From Gautieria morchelliformis (taxonomy: Eukaryota > Basidiomycota > Agaricomycetes > Gomphales > Gomphaceae), in assembly GCA_015179125.1 (NCBI GenBank), contig WHVA01000085.1, forward strand, positions 186,001 through 250,000: a DNA stretch of 64,000 nt, written 5' to 3'. Made by a program: the position numbers and the translations under genes. The notes below the pieces were generated by a model. It was not told the origin of the DNA. It ran no database searches and saw nothing but the letters and a program-made list of their open reading frames with translations. This document shows positions 43,927 through 55,612 of this stretch, piece after piece (within the stretch, counting starts at the first letter, position 1; every line of letters begins with the position of its first letter).

Positions 43927-45311
43927 CTACGTACTCCCAAGTCCCAGTAAAGTTATTGCGTTGTTTCCACAGACACCATCTTTCTGTGCCTGGTTCCAAG
44001 AAGCTATGCTGTCGATTGCATCCAAATTTTCGACAACGCTCATCCATTTATCCGTGCTCGATAGCGGAGGGAAGAATGGGTGGTCAGTCCCAAACATAAT
44101 CCTTTCGCTTCCGATTTGTTTTGCTCCCTGGAACCTTTGGGCCCTTTCCACTATTTTGCTCACAAATTCGAGTTCTTCTGGCCCGTATGCTACAGCATCA
44201 TACCATAACTTCCCAAGACTGTCCCAGCAGCCAACTGGATTAGTCTTCTCATAAGGATCAGTTTAATTAGCTCACTAATAACGGGCATCGTGTTTGAGCC
44301 TGGAGGCGACCACGGGGTCGTGATGTATACATGAGGCCAATCTGGAGGAGAGTTGAGGCAGAGTGGCGCCAGAATGTGCTATGAGTAGGCGGAGTGACGG
44401 ATGCCGATCCAACACCCCAGAAAGGATGAGACGCGTAGTAGCCTTGTGGAAAACGATTGATCTCTGAGAAGAATACCCGACGAAGAAAGACTGACAGTTG
44501 TGGTTTCAAATGGGAATCCCAGAGCCAGGGGAAGCACATGGCCATTATCCTTATTTCCCCACGCGGCGTCAACACCGTAATGCGGGTGGAGAAACACAAC
44601 CAGTTGCTCTTTAGCCAGGGCCTCCCAGACAGGTTCTAGATCATCGTCATCTAGCCCTTTACCGATACCTTTTGTTCCCATGATCACCCCTCGTAAATGG
44701 GGCAATGACGCGACCTGCGAGATTGATTGCAGGATGGAAGAGATAGGAACTGAAGGAACGAGAGGAAGGACTCCAAACGCGTACAAGCGCCTAATGCTTC
44801 CTATAGAAAGCTGTATGGTCGGCGAGCCAGAACAGTATGATTCCAGATCAATGTTCAAAAGTCCAGCCATTTCAGTGGCCCCCGGGGGATCCAAAAAATC
44901 CAGCCATGGGTTGGCAGGGCTGTTGGAAGCACTGCAGATTACTGGAACCATACATCAAAGACACCACCGTACCTTACCACAGATATGCCAATGCTGTGCG
45001 TATCCATGAACTTGAGCTTCTCGTTTCTATCCCAGTACTATATCGGCATCATACGTAATTATTAGAGACCGCACCTAGAGAACATCGAAAGTACGTGCTA
45101 CGCCTGAGTACGTGCTACGCCTGAGTACCTGAGGACCAACGGGCCTACCGCCACTGGGTTCGTCTGGCAAGATGTGCAACCTGGAATCTTCTTTCTCTGA
45201 AGCACCTGTGCGACTAGAGATTCGTGGAACCTGTGTTCTGGACCGGAGGAAGGAAACGTATCTAGGCAGATACACATGAGTGTGTATGTCGACAAGCAGC
45301 CGTGTACTCAT
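43927..45311 (-). CDS. Amidohydrolase-2 family decarboxylase, ACMSD-like
   Basis: Starts [18 protein letters not shown] with the metal-binding HxH (His10, His12) near the N-terminus. Later exons give [11 protein letters not shown]-type sequence, [20 protein letters not shown] with [21 protein letters not shown], the third metal-site motif [37 protein letters not shown] and [13 protein letters not shown] with the Asp. This is the order seen in aminocarboxymuconate-semialdehyde decarboxylase (ACMSD) and related resorcylate or 5-carboxyvanillate decarboxylases. The class is solid; ACMSD itself is favoured because its substrate is the precursor of quinolinate and QPRT lies next door. One intron holds two and a half copies of an 18-base tandem repeat (agtacgtgctacgcctg core). 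Confidence 0.72.
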
Positions 45312-45428
45312 GTTCAGCTACGCAGCTGAATACATTAGCCTGAGCTGACGAAGCGATAATCGGTGGCTTAACATACATGCCTGGATGGAGGACCAGTTCA
45401 AGAGTTAAGGTACTGATGGTTCGAAACG

Positions 45429-45646
45429 TCAACTTGCAACTCCGCCGTGCGCCACTATCACTACTAGTTGGGGTACGAAAACATGCCACTGAAGAACCCT
45501 AGCATGTTGATGAGTAGGGTATAGCAGCTTACAATAACCGTGTTAGGTTTCTCAAAAAATTTTGACGTCAAGGTCAACTTGAAGGAGAGATATGGACCTT
45601 TCGTATCCGGGAAGTTTATCTTCAACGCCGGCCCTGACGTGCGCAT
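45429..45646 (-). CDS. Possible small unrecognised gene or fragment
   Basis: Two exons read in phase: MRTSGPALKINFPDTKGPYL, SFKLTLTSKFFEKPNTVI and, after a typical intron (gtaagc to cttcag), WHVFVPQLVVIVAHGGVAS. The product would be only about 57 residues. The frame looks coding (a clear intron and hydrophobic C-terminus), but I recognise no family. It lies between the starts of the ACMSD-like and aldehyde dehydrogenase genes; it could be a remnant of a larger gene or chance. Confidence 0.25.
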
Positions 45647-45682
45647 GTAAGATGTCTACAGTCTTCTCAAAACTATACCCTC

Positions 45683-47977
45683 GTGACATTGATATATATA
45701 AGAATTCCTGTGATTAACCCTGCTAACGGCCAACGGGTGGCTGATGTAACGAGTGCTTCACCTGTTGAAGTGGAACAAGCGGTTTCCCAAGCACATGAGG
45801 TGTTCGAGGAGGGTATATGGTCTAGATCATCGGTGCAGCATAGATCCTCAATACTTTCGAAACTTGCGAGGTCCCTGGAGTCTCGAGTCGACGAACTAGC
45901 TACCCTGGAGTCACTACAGACAGGTTTCCTGGTTTTTATTCTATCAGAGTCATTCTCATGCAATCCACAGGGAGAACTATTCGCGAGATGAAGACGCAGC
46001 TTGGAAGACTCCCTGAATGGTGGGCATTGTCCCCATACCTGTATGATGTTAAGTCCAGACTAACCTTATTTTTCATCTAGGCTGTGAGACAGTCTCATAT
46101 TTCGGTGGCTCGAAGGCATCTTTGACTTCTGATTAGAGACTATTACGGAGCGCTTGTCAGGACTCATCAAGCCTTCGTAGCACCTACCCAAGGTCAATTG
46201 TTGAACTATGTAACGCGGATACCGCTTGGTCAGTTTTTAGTGCTGTCGGTAATTCCAGCGTGATCCAAACATTTCCAGGTGTTGTTGCCCAGATCACAGT
46301 AAACAGTGATTCCTTATAACGCACGGGGGACTCTGACCAGTTACTGCAGCCGTTCAATCATCCATTGCTCATTGCCGTCAAAAAGATCGCACCTGCACTA
46401 GCTATGGGGAATAGTGTCATCGTCAAGCCATCTGAGGTGACCCAGAGTTATCATTAGACGCCTCACACGCCTCACCTCTTTCGTGCATCATTAGCTGGCC
46501 CCGCTCTCCGTTCTCGAATTTGCTGAAATGTCCATGAATTCCGGAGGTATGAAATATCTCCTTGACATCACTAGACAGTTTTAGCCTAGACCTTCGCAGT
46601 TCCTTCGCGTGTATTGCAGGTTATTACTGGCACGGGAGCGAGCACGGGCATGCATATAGTTTCTGATCCGCGCATCAAGAAGGTAGACATAACAGTAAGT
46701 CGTTTCACTGATATATCAGGTGAATGCTTACGGGGACTCAGGCAGGTACCAAGACGGGTCGTAAGATTGGAAGTGTTGTCGGTTCCAATTTGGGCTACTA
46801 TACAGCTGAGCTCGGAGGAAAAGTATAACCTCAAGCCTTTAAGGGACCGGTGACTGATCGTTTCTCAGGCCCCAATTGTCGTATTCGACGACGCCAACCT
46901 TCAAAGTGCAATCAACGGCACGTAGGTATCAACCCACATAAGCTCAGCTCTTTGAATAATCTCGTTCCCAGTGCATTTGCCGCCTTCGTGGCTTCAGGTC
47001 AAACATGCGTTTCAGGAACTCGTTTAATCATCCAAGAAGAAATATATGACGCTTTCATGTCTGGATTCTTGAAAAAGGTGCAGGGTATTACGTCAAGAAT
47101 CGGCAACCGTGTGTTTAACCGCCTCCCGAGTCATCTGTTCACACCCAACGATACACATTCATTTAGCAATGAACCCGCTCTCAGCGATGGGCAGTGTCAT
47201 ATCTCCTGATGCACTCGCGCGGATATCTTCCGTCGTGTCAAGTCGATCTTCAGGGCACGTGCTGGCCGGGGGCGAGCCTATGGCGGGACGATCACCATTG
47301 GACAACTATGACTTGTCTCAAGGGAATTTCTATCCACCGACTGTGATCGCGGACGTGAGTACTGAAGGTGATCTTTGGCAAGAAGAAATCTTCGGCCCCG
47401 TTGTCGTTGTGAAACGGTTCAAGGTCAGGGATTTGTAAGTGCATTGGGGTTTAACTGCTCATATTCTAGTATACTTTAGACTGATAAAGAAGGAATATGT
47501 CTCGCCAACACGAGCAAGTACGGTAAGAATTAATTGGTATATCTGTGAAAGCCAATTGACTGTCAGTATTAGCACTAGGGGCAGGTATATGGACAACAGA
47601 TCTATCCAGGGCACACCGAGTGGCGGCTGCAATCGAAGCCGGTGTAGTCTGGATTAATTGTCACCATCGTAATGATCCCAGCTCTCCATGGTATGTATAA
47701 TGTTATTATTGGTTCACTGCCTTCTGCTGCTTCTAATTTGATGACACAGGGGAGGAATGAAGGAAAGCGGGATTGGCAGGGAAAATGGGATCGAAGCCCT
47801 TGAACATTGTGAGTTCCAGCATCGTCGCTTCTAAAGGATCCTTAGATTATTCCACTGTCTATGACTTCAGATTCACAGAGCAAGTCAGTAATCGTCAATT
47901 GTGCAACTGCGGACGAAATCTGCGAGAAGGAAGATTGGTTTGCCGAAGGATCCCAAGGCAATACCAGATATGGATAA
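45683..47977 (+). CDS. Aldehyde dehydrogenase (start and one exon unresolved)
   Basis: Exons give [80 protein letters not shown], the NAD-site region [28 protein letters not shown], the catalytic Glu in [16 protein letters not shown], the catalytic Cys in [35 protein letters not shown] with IFGPVVVV, and a C-terminus with [14 protein letters not shown]-like sequence and [14 protein letters not shown]. Both catalytic residues are present. The 5' end is unclear: no ATG in phase was found directly upstream (45683 is GTG). The join near 46010-46135 is also unresolved. Being next to the ACMSD-like gene, it could be a 2-aminomuconate semialdehyde dehydrogenase; other aldehydes are equally possible. 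Confidence 0.78.
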
Positions 47978-48027
47978 TGCGAGAATGTTACAACCCATGT
48001 AAGACATCAAAATGTGAGAAGTTTGTT

Positions 48028-49731
48028 CTAGGTGTACGTGACAGCAAGTCTTCGTAAAAGTTGCGAATTAGTAAGTACCCAAAGCAACAGGAGGCACTCA
48101 CCGGCCTACAATATACTCCTCAGTAGTAATTGGTGCATACTTGGGGTGATGGGAATTACAGTTAGGGAGGCAACTGATGCGAGCCCCAGCATTCGGATTG
48201 CAAAAGAAAGCGATAGACCTCCGCATAGGTGTAAAATCGTGGTTGGTAGCGGTTTGCGGTGCAACAACCCGATGGAGTGTGCTTCGTAGGACATCGTTTG
48301 ACCAGCGTGCCAGAAGATCACCTACATTCACAACGATGGTGCCTTCCTAAGGGGGAGGAGGGGGGGGTGGTGGAGGGGGTGAATTGAAGACATCAATAGA
48401 GCTTGCGGAAGACCCACGATTGGAGTGGCAGGATGGAAATGCTTCGTATGTGGATTCTGGACTTCCAGACCTCCCACCTGAGAGATGAGAGAGGTAAGGA
48501 CGTATTAGCCAAGTCAGATGATATTACACACTGTATCTTGGAAAACAAAAGTTATGGTGCCATAATCTAACGATGCGTTTGGTGAGTTTTTTCGGGCTCA
48601 TTGCTATGCAAACGATTACCGTCACTTGCCCGAATGAGCCCCGGCCCGTGCTTGACCTTCTTGTTTCAGAACCGAGCTCTTGATTGGGGGATATGATAAA
48701 AGCCTGACGGATGGACGAGTCAAGCGTAGTCTAGCATCCCAAGAATGATCGCACTACCTGAGGTTGTGATACTGTTCATTTATTTGATTCTCAAAGAATC
48801 TCTCTCCAATACCTAGACCTAATGCCACCGAACTCATGACCGACGTGTGAAGTTCGTGGCATGTCTGAGCTGCGATTCAGAAACTGGTTTCCAATAGCCA
48901 GGCAATTTCCTACCTGGAATAAAGCTTTCGCTGTGTCCTTGAAACCAGGTGCATCAGATTCCTGAGGCCACTTATTCTTCCACGTCACGTCCCAATCACG
49001 ACCAATTTCCATGGATTCCTTGGAGTCCGGAGCTTTCGCCCGCATTGCTGCGATCTCTTCTGCTAGGCAGGTCAAACGAACGTGCATCTGTTTTAAAATA
49101 ATATAGATGAATCTGTTTACCATTGATAGATGACTGCGTGACGCGCTCTCGGCCGGTGTGGACGTAGCCTCGGTTGCTTCGAGGATCTACTTAAGAACGG
49201 TTCACCCGAGAAGGTCAGGGAACTCAGCGGACGCCCACCATCCCAAGCCAATTTATTCTGATATGCGCTGTTAATATGAAACCCGTGGGCCTTATACACA
49301 TGACCGAACTCACCTTTACATCCAATGGCAATTGGAAGAATTGTGCACTCTATGATCCCAATGAAGACATCCCTCCGCTGATATAAATATACGGTGCAAT
49401 CACCTTCTGAAATGCATCCTTCACGATCGTGGCTGACACGCCATGATTTTTGAGATACACAAATCCGACCTAGAGACTTCAGTCGCCAGAAATAAGAAGC
49501 CAATGATCTGGCAAATGATACCTCTTGAAATGCACCAACAATTTCCTTGGCCGTGCGTTCCTTTTCAGCAGGGGACTTGCCATGGCGAAAGCTGCCGAAA
49601 TCGACGATTGGTATGTGGAAAGTGGAATCGCTGCGTACTTGGTCCGCAAGCGTAACGAGGCCACGAGCCCGGCGGACGGTGGCATGACGGTGTTGACCGT
49701 GAACTATACGGGCCATACTGCGACGGAGCAT
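48028..49731 (-). CDS. 2-oxoglutarate/Fe(II)-dependent dioxygenase, isopenicillin N synthase-like
   Basis: Starts MLRRSMARIVHGQHRHATV. The first exon includes FHIPIVDFGSFRHGKSPAEK, the N-terminal DIOX_N start. Later exons give VGFVYLKNHGVSATIVKDAF, RSNRGYVHTGRERVTQSS, TCHELHTSVMSSVALGLGIG, AHS|DYGTITFVFQDTVGGL with the HxD iron ligands, EGTIVVNVGDLLARWSND, VLRSTLHRVVAP (second His) and RRSIAFFCNPN, and the end is GRLAVTYT. The iron triad and the RxS 2OG site are present, so it should be active. Substrate unknown; relatives act on small molecules, amino acids and secondary metabolites. An intron at 48567-48629 uses a GC donor. It is convergent with the aldehyde dehydrogenase gene with 50 bases between stops. 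Confidence 0.86.
48567..48629 (-). other. GC-AG intron in the 2OG dioxygenase gene
   Basis: 63 bases beginning gcaagt after TTCGG and ending cgttag. It creates the conserved AHS|DYGT iron-ligand motif; no GT donor nearby does so. Confidence 0.78.
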
Positions 49732-50345
49732 GTCGAGATAGTTCTCAAAGGAGCCTACAACTAAATCCCGTGGCGGCGCGGCGCTAGTGCAGGAGCCACT
49801 GGCAGTCCCAATCAGTGTCCAATCTCATTAGGACTGCAAGTTCACCAGCAAGTACTGTGCATTTGTAATATTTTATCTTGTACAAGGCCTCTCTTTTAAC
49901 AGTATGGATTTGTTCCGTGTCGCTTTTGCCAACGGTTTTCTGGTAGACTCTCATTTTAAATGATCGCAACTTCGAACAAAAATAACACAGAGCAGAGGCT
50001 TAATTAAATATTGTAAGATTATGATGAGAAAACATGATATTACAAGCAATATTGTACAAGTAGATACTAATCACCGCGTTTAGGCCCTTTCTTGCTGCAA
50101 TTTGGCGAGCTCCGTCAAGCTCCGACTGAAGCACCTCAATCGACCTCGCCGTAAATTTCATTAGGCTGCTATTAACGGACTGTCCATATATTCACATGTA
50201 TATCCCTCAACCAACCTCGCCATAATTTTCGGTATGTTGCTAGTAACAGACTGTCCATATATTTACATGTATATCCATCTACCTGCCCTGTCCACATACA
50301 GCAAATAGATCCCCCTAATAGATCTCTGAAGAGATACATTCAGGT
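49732..50345. other. Intergenic, A/T-rich, with tandem repeat
   Basis: About 0.6 kb before the retroelement block. It contains two copies of a roughly 71-base repeat (around 50140-50290) sharing gactgtccatatatt and catgtatatcc. No gene was found. Confidence 0.5.
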
Positions 50346-50369
50346 CTGGCAAAGCACCTTTCTGTCATG

Positions 50370-50600
50370 ACACGTTTATTTCTCATACTCAGATGCTCTG
50401 TTCTCCCATTTCCCACTCCACCTCCGTGTTCGTTCCGATCGCCATTGCCGTGTTCGGCAACCGATTCTCGCTGTTCGTGCCAATTATTATAGCCACGCCG
50501 TCAACGCACGATCGATGTGTTTGGGCTGACTTGGCAGTCATCGCTGGGCCTATTACCTCCTTTGCTCAACCCTCTTTCGATGGTGTTCTGATAATCGGAT
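50370..50600 (+). repeat. Partial LTR of the plus-strand gypsy element (fossil)
   Basis: A segment beginning tgtcatgac resembles the start of the two LTR copies that follow but is incomplete. Confidence 0.5.
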
Positions 50601-50601
50601 T

Positions 50602-51219
50602 ATCATGACTTGTGTATTTCCTGCACCTTGTTACCCCCATTTCCCCTTTCGCCACTCCTCCTCCGTGTTTGCTCGGCTTTGCCCTCCACCTCGACCACTC
50701 CTCCCCTCCATCATCTCCGTTCGCCCTTCCTCGCATTTTGCCGAACAGCCATTCGCTGCTCGCATCATTCGCCAGCAGGCACACCATCAAATCACGATCG
50801 ACATCCCTACCCGGCATGATGGCTCATCAGTAGCTCCATCAGCTTCTCGATCCAACCCCCTTTTGGTGTTCATATGAGCAGGGTGCGTTCGCGGGGTGTC
50901 CTACCCGTAGGTCATGTGGGATCAACCCAGTAGATGAAGAACCTGTGCAGGGCGGTGTATATGCGGGCCCCAAGACATGATTTTGTACATAGGTGCCTTC
51001 GCCACCTTCACTCTCCGCCGTTTCATGTTCTCCCTCTTCTCTCACTCTATTGTATGTTTACTTCATCTATGTTGTATCATGACTGCGCACCCCTATCCAA
51101 CCCTGACTCGTGACGGCCTCTTTCCTATTCGCTGATACCTTACGAGCATTCGATATAAGTAGTTTGCATTCGCATGTATATTCCCCAGTTCAATTACCAT
51201 ACGTCATCCATCTTGTGCA
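50602..51219 (+). repeat. LTR copy 1, Ty3/gypsy fossil
   Basis: About 618 bases similar to the copy at 51224-51839 but clearly diverged, with a shared 3' part (around 51070-51215) nearly unchanged. Tandem LTRs suggest recombination between elements. Boundaries are approximate. Confidence 0.6.
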
Positions 51220-51223
51220 AACT

Positions 51224-51839
51224 GTCATGACCGGTTTATTTCTCCTACCGCGCTACCTCTATGTTCCCCCTCGTCACTCCCTAGCATCTTCGCCAGAGTT
51301 CGCCGCACCTACCGACCACTTCCCCTCTACGCCCACTCTACCCGCTGTTCGCCCCATTCTCCGAACCGCTATTTGCTGCTCGCGCATTTCGTCAGCAGGC
51401 ACGCCATCGAATATGATCGATACCATTCACCTGGAATGATGGTTCATCATTAACCCCATCATCTTCTTAAATCCAACCCCATTGGGTGTTCATATGGCCA
51501 AAGTGTGATCGCAGGACGTCTCTTCCATAGGCCGTGTGGGATCAACCCAGTAAACGAAGAGCCCGTGCAGGGTAGCATGTATGCGGGTCCCAAGACATAG
51601 TTTTGTCCATAAGTGCCTTCGCTCCCTTTATTCTCCGTTGTTTCATGTTCGCATTCTCCCCTCAATCTATTGTATGTTTATTCCATCTACCTAGTATCAT
51701 GACTGCGCACCCCTATCCAACCCTGACTCGTGATGGCCTCTTTCCTATTCGCTGATACCTTACGAGCATTCGATATAAGTAGTTTACATTCGCATGTATA
51801 TTCCCCAGTTCAATTATCATACGTCGTTCATCTTGTGCA
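51224..51839 (+). repeat. LTR copy 2, Ty3/gypsy fossil
   Basis: About 616 bases starting tgtcatgac and ending cttgtgca, giving the usual TG...CA ends. It lies directly after copy 1 and before the internal sequence of the plus-strand element. Confidence 0.6.
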
Positions 51840-52838
51840 GCTTTGACCTCGCCGTGGTCATCATCCTAAGCCTTCTCTTGGAGATTTCTATCTTCGACCA
51901 GCAGAGGACTTAGGCATCACTGGTGAGTTCTCATACTTCATCTTTGTTACCTTAGCCGTCGAACCATTTTCTGTGCTGTTGGCAAAGGGCTCCGAAGGAG
52001 CACCTTTGCCAGCGAAGGGATTGTCGAGACTTAGACAGCCCTTCCGTGAGACCTTGCACGTTACATCGTCAAGAGTCACGGGCTATTTCGCCACGACTGT
52101 AGATAGGGCGAGCCCCGTTTAGGCAAACCCTCTTACCTTGTGAACATTCATTGGTTCACCTATTCGCCGAACGGCATACTTATTCACACAAGTTATTCGG
52201 GCATTCGCTGTGTTCACTAATACACGATATTAACGCCTGAAAACCAATCTTGACAGTATAATTGAACTAACAAACTACAGTCAAAGCATTCATTTTATCC
52301 ATCACCTTTTTTTACATGCCACTTCTATTCGCGGGACAGCCTCCCCATTTCAACGGTCGCCTCTCCCCACACCTAACATTCGCTAGATTCCTGCCCCACT
52401 TGTCAGGCCTGCCCTATTCCCCTTCGTGGGACAACGTCTTCTTCATCACCCCTCTCCACAGATTCCTGCCTCGCCTGGCGGGCCTGAGCCTCGTCTATTC
52501 GCGGGATAGCCTTACCCCTTCATGGGTCGCCCTCCCCGTATCAATCCTTTGCACAGCTTTCTGCCCTACTTGGCGGACCTGGATCATCTCTCCCATTAGA
52601 CTCTGACCCACTTTCCGCAACTCTTGCCGATGACCATCCTACACCTCCGAATGCCAGCCCTATTGACTCTGTACCACCAGCGTGTTTATTCGCCTCTATT
52701 AGCTCTCATTCCGATTCGTCCTTCATCATCCATGTACACCTTCCCGGTCTCTCTAACTCAATCCCTACTCTCATTGACTCTGGTGCCACTTCCAATTTCA
52801 TTGATAGCTCCTTTTCCTCTCGCCCTGGTTTCGTATGT

Positions 52839-53531
52839 TGTTACGTATCGAGATTTCCACTAAGTCGGAACTGGAAAGGACAGCGGCTTCAACTTATAGG
52901 TTGCGCCCCCAATGAACTATCGTCCTAGGTATTTCGGAAATGAGCCGGAAGTCGGAAAGTACTGGACCAGCTGTTTGGTCGGAACTTGAGTCGGAACTGA
53001 GGCGGAAGGCGGAAGACGGAAGGCTGAGAGAGAGACTGAGATCTTGCTAGACTCGCTGTGCTAAGAACAGGAGATGGAGCGAAGGAAATCAGGTATCGAA
53101 GGTGATTATCTGATTGCAGAATAACAGACATACATGAGGGGTTTTTATACAAAACGCAGAGCAACAAGTAATGGTGTTGTACTAAGCAAATTCCGGAGGA
53201 AGCGGAAGTCGAGTACAATGTGTGGGAACTAACTAATTGGGAACAATGGGACTACAAGGGGGGTTCAGGGTAAGGTAGAACAATGGCAAAGAACAAGGGG
53301 TCGGGAAAAACATATCTGACAACGAACTACAAGGGTGACCGTATATATGGTTTTGATGGATGGCGAGGTGGGTCCGGTGGGTCCGAGTAATAGAGTCGAA
53401 AGAACAAGGGAAATGTACAAGGGGCGGAATGTCGGAAATGTCGGAGGGGCGGAACGTGTGGCGGAACTATTGGAGAGGCGGAATGTATGGCGGAACTGAG
53501 GGTCGGAAATCGGAAATGAACGGTCGTAACA
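52839..53531 (-). repeat. LTR of the minus-strand chromovirus, left copy (fossil)
   Basis: 693 bases with TGTTAC...GTAACA ends, apparently identical to 60777-61469. It is flanked on both sides by TATGT (52834-52838 and 53532-53536), a 5-base target duplication. Confidence 0.9.
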
Positions 53532-54979
53532 TATGTACATCACTCCGTTCGCCGATCGCTCTCTCCCTATTCGACGGAAAGCCAGCCACTGCTGGTTTCA
53601 TTCACGAATACCTAGATACTAGTCTCACCTTCAGCGACTCCTCTTCGCAGGACGTTTCGCTACTTGTCACAAAGTTACACCCTTCGGCTGCAATCGTTCT
53701 TGGGCTTCCGTGGCTTCGCTCTACGAAACGCACCATCAATTGGGGCTCTCTCTCAATTACCTTTCCTTCCAGCACCGGTTTCATGCTCCCACGTATGACA
53801 GTCGCCATGGCCTGTATGATGATTTCCCCGCTGGCTATCTTCAACAGTATCCCCAAACTCCACACTGCATCGATGACATCGCCACTGCCAGTTCCTGGTT
53901 CACACCCGTCCCCGCCATCCTTGGGTTACATCCTGAACACGGCGATTGGACCACTCTCCTATGTCCTGGTCCTTTCACCGGACATCACTTCTTCGCCCAC
54001 TCCGATTCCGAATCTTTCTGGTTACGAACAGACGTTCGACGTGGATGGCGAACCCTTGCTTCTCTCAACCAAGCCGATCAAGGATCGCTCCTCTGAGTCC
54101 TCTATATCACTTCCTAACAATCTCATTCGTCCATTTTCAGTCACGAAAAACCGATTATAGAAACCGAACCTATCCGACCAAAAACAGAGCCCGTTCCGCG
54201 TCATTCTCGTCCCTGTACACCATGTACAGAATTACTGATCGATGACCACCTCCCATTCCATTCTTCACCTCCTGATCCACCTCCGACGAGGAGGGTAACG
54301 CCACATATAAGCCTAATCAGCGCAGCCGCCTTTGAACTAATCATGAAACTTGGCGAAGAAGAAACCTTCATGTTAAACATGCACCCTTCCATCCCTGAGC
54401 CGAGTTCGCTTTGCGCTGTAGGCAACACACCAGCCCCGACCACACTCCTCCACGAAAACCCTTTACCGAAGGACGAGTTGGAAATGTTCAGGGCTGTGGT
54501 ACCAGAGGAGTACCACGACTTCGTCGATATCTTCTCGCGTGCTAAAGCCAAAGACCTGCCCCCACATCGCCCTTATGACCACACCATTGAAATCGAGAAT
54601 GATGGCACACCACCTCACGGCCCAATATACCCACTCTTGAACAGCGAGTTAGAGGCTCTCCGCGAATATCTCGAAGAAATGCTTGGCAAGGGATTTATCC
54701 ACTCCTCCCAATCACCCGGTGGCGCCCCTGTTGTCTTTGCGAAAAAGAAGGATGGCACACTGCGAATGTGTGTGGACTATCAAGGGCTAAATCGTATCAC
54801 GCGAAAGAACAAGTACCTTATCCCACTGATTCCAAGCCTTATTGACCAACTCAAAAGTGCAAACGTCTATACCAAATTCGACCTTCGCGCCGGGTCAATA
54901 ATGTTCGGATCGCCTCTGGCTAAGAGTAGAAGACAGCCTTCCGAACTCAATATGGGTCCTTCGAATATCTCATCATGCT
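53532..54979 (+). repeat. Duplicated block of the older element, copy A (fossil)
   Basis: Nearly identical to 61470-62919 and, together with the LTR before it, part of a 2.14-kb direct duplication (52,839-54,979 versus 60,777-62,919). It contains protease-end and reverse-transcriptase-start sequence of the older element. Confidence 0.9.
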
Positions 54980-55612
54980 TTGCGTGTGGATGGGTGTGCC
55001 GCTAGGGTGGAGCGGAAACGGCGCAGGGTTGAGACCGAGGGCCTGAAACCCCCAAGTCAAAACCGGGACCAAGCGGGAAGAAGGCGGAGGGTTTCCGGTG
55101 ACCGGAACATCGGAGACAGCGGTGCTGAATCGCTTCAGCATGGCATCTCCGTTGTTAGACATCGCGGAGTCGCTGAGGGGATCCGGAAAACCCAACGCGG
55201 ATCCGGAAGCTGCTGACGGATATGGCGGTGGTTCAGGAACAGCAGTTGCTGTCGTTCCAGAACCAGATGACCGTCATGTCGGCGGTCCTGGAGCAGTTCA
55301 AGCGCGAGTACCGGTGGCGGAACGAGATGGTCCGGGAAAGGATGGAACCACGGGTGCAGGAGGAGACTGAGGCGGAAACGAGGAACGGTTAGACACGGAG
55401 TTGGTGGTCGTTGAGGTAGGAGGGTCGGAAAAGGACCCGAAGCGGAAAGGAGGTCGAGGCGGAGACCATGAGGAGGAGTAGGGTGTCGAGGTGACTTGTA
55501 GTATTTTCTTGAAGTGTCGGAAATTAGCATATCGGATAAAATCGGATTTTCTTTTGAATTATGACTTGAGAAATGTAAGCGAGCCGTGGTGTCGGAATGA
55601 GGTCGGAATTGA
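54980..55612. other. 3' non-coding part of the minus-strand element (fossil)
   Basis: About 630 bases between the duplication junction and the end of pol. It is rich in cggaa motifs like the rest of this element. A small plus-strand frame (55,222-55,392), Gln/Glu-rich and helical in character, lies antisense to the element; I cannot say whether it is meaningful. Confidence 0.45.

Noticed and set aside
45683-47977. Calling the aldehyde dehydrogenase a pseudogene
   Set aside because: Catalytic Glu and Cys, most splice joins and the family-typical C-terminus are intact; only the 5' end and one join are unresolved.
48352-48395. Poly-proline tract in the 2OG dioxygenase
   Set aside because: The C-rich stretch on the minus strand is the pyrimidine tract of an intron; splicing to EGTIVVNVG skips it.
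55222-55392. Small antisense frame in the 3' part of the chromovirus
   Set aside because: Only 56 residues, no known family and within a repetitive element; not enough to call a gene.
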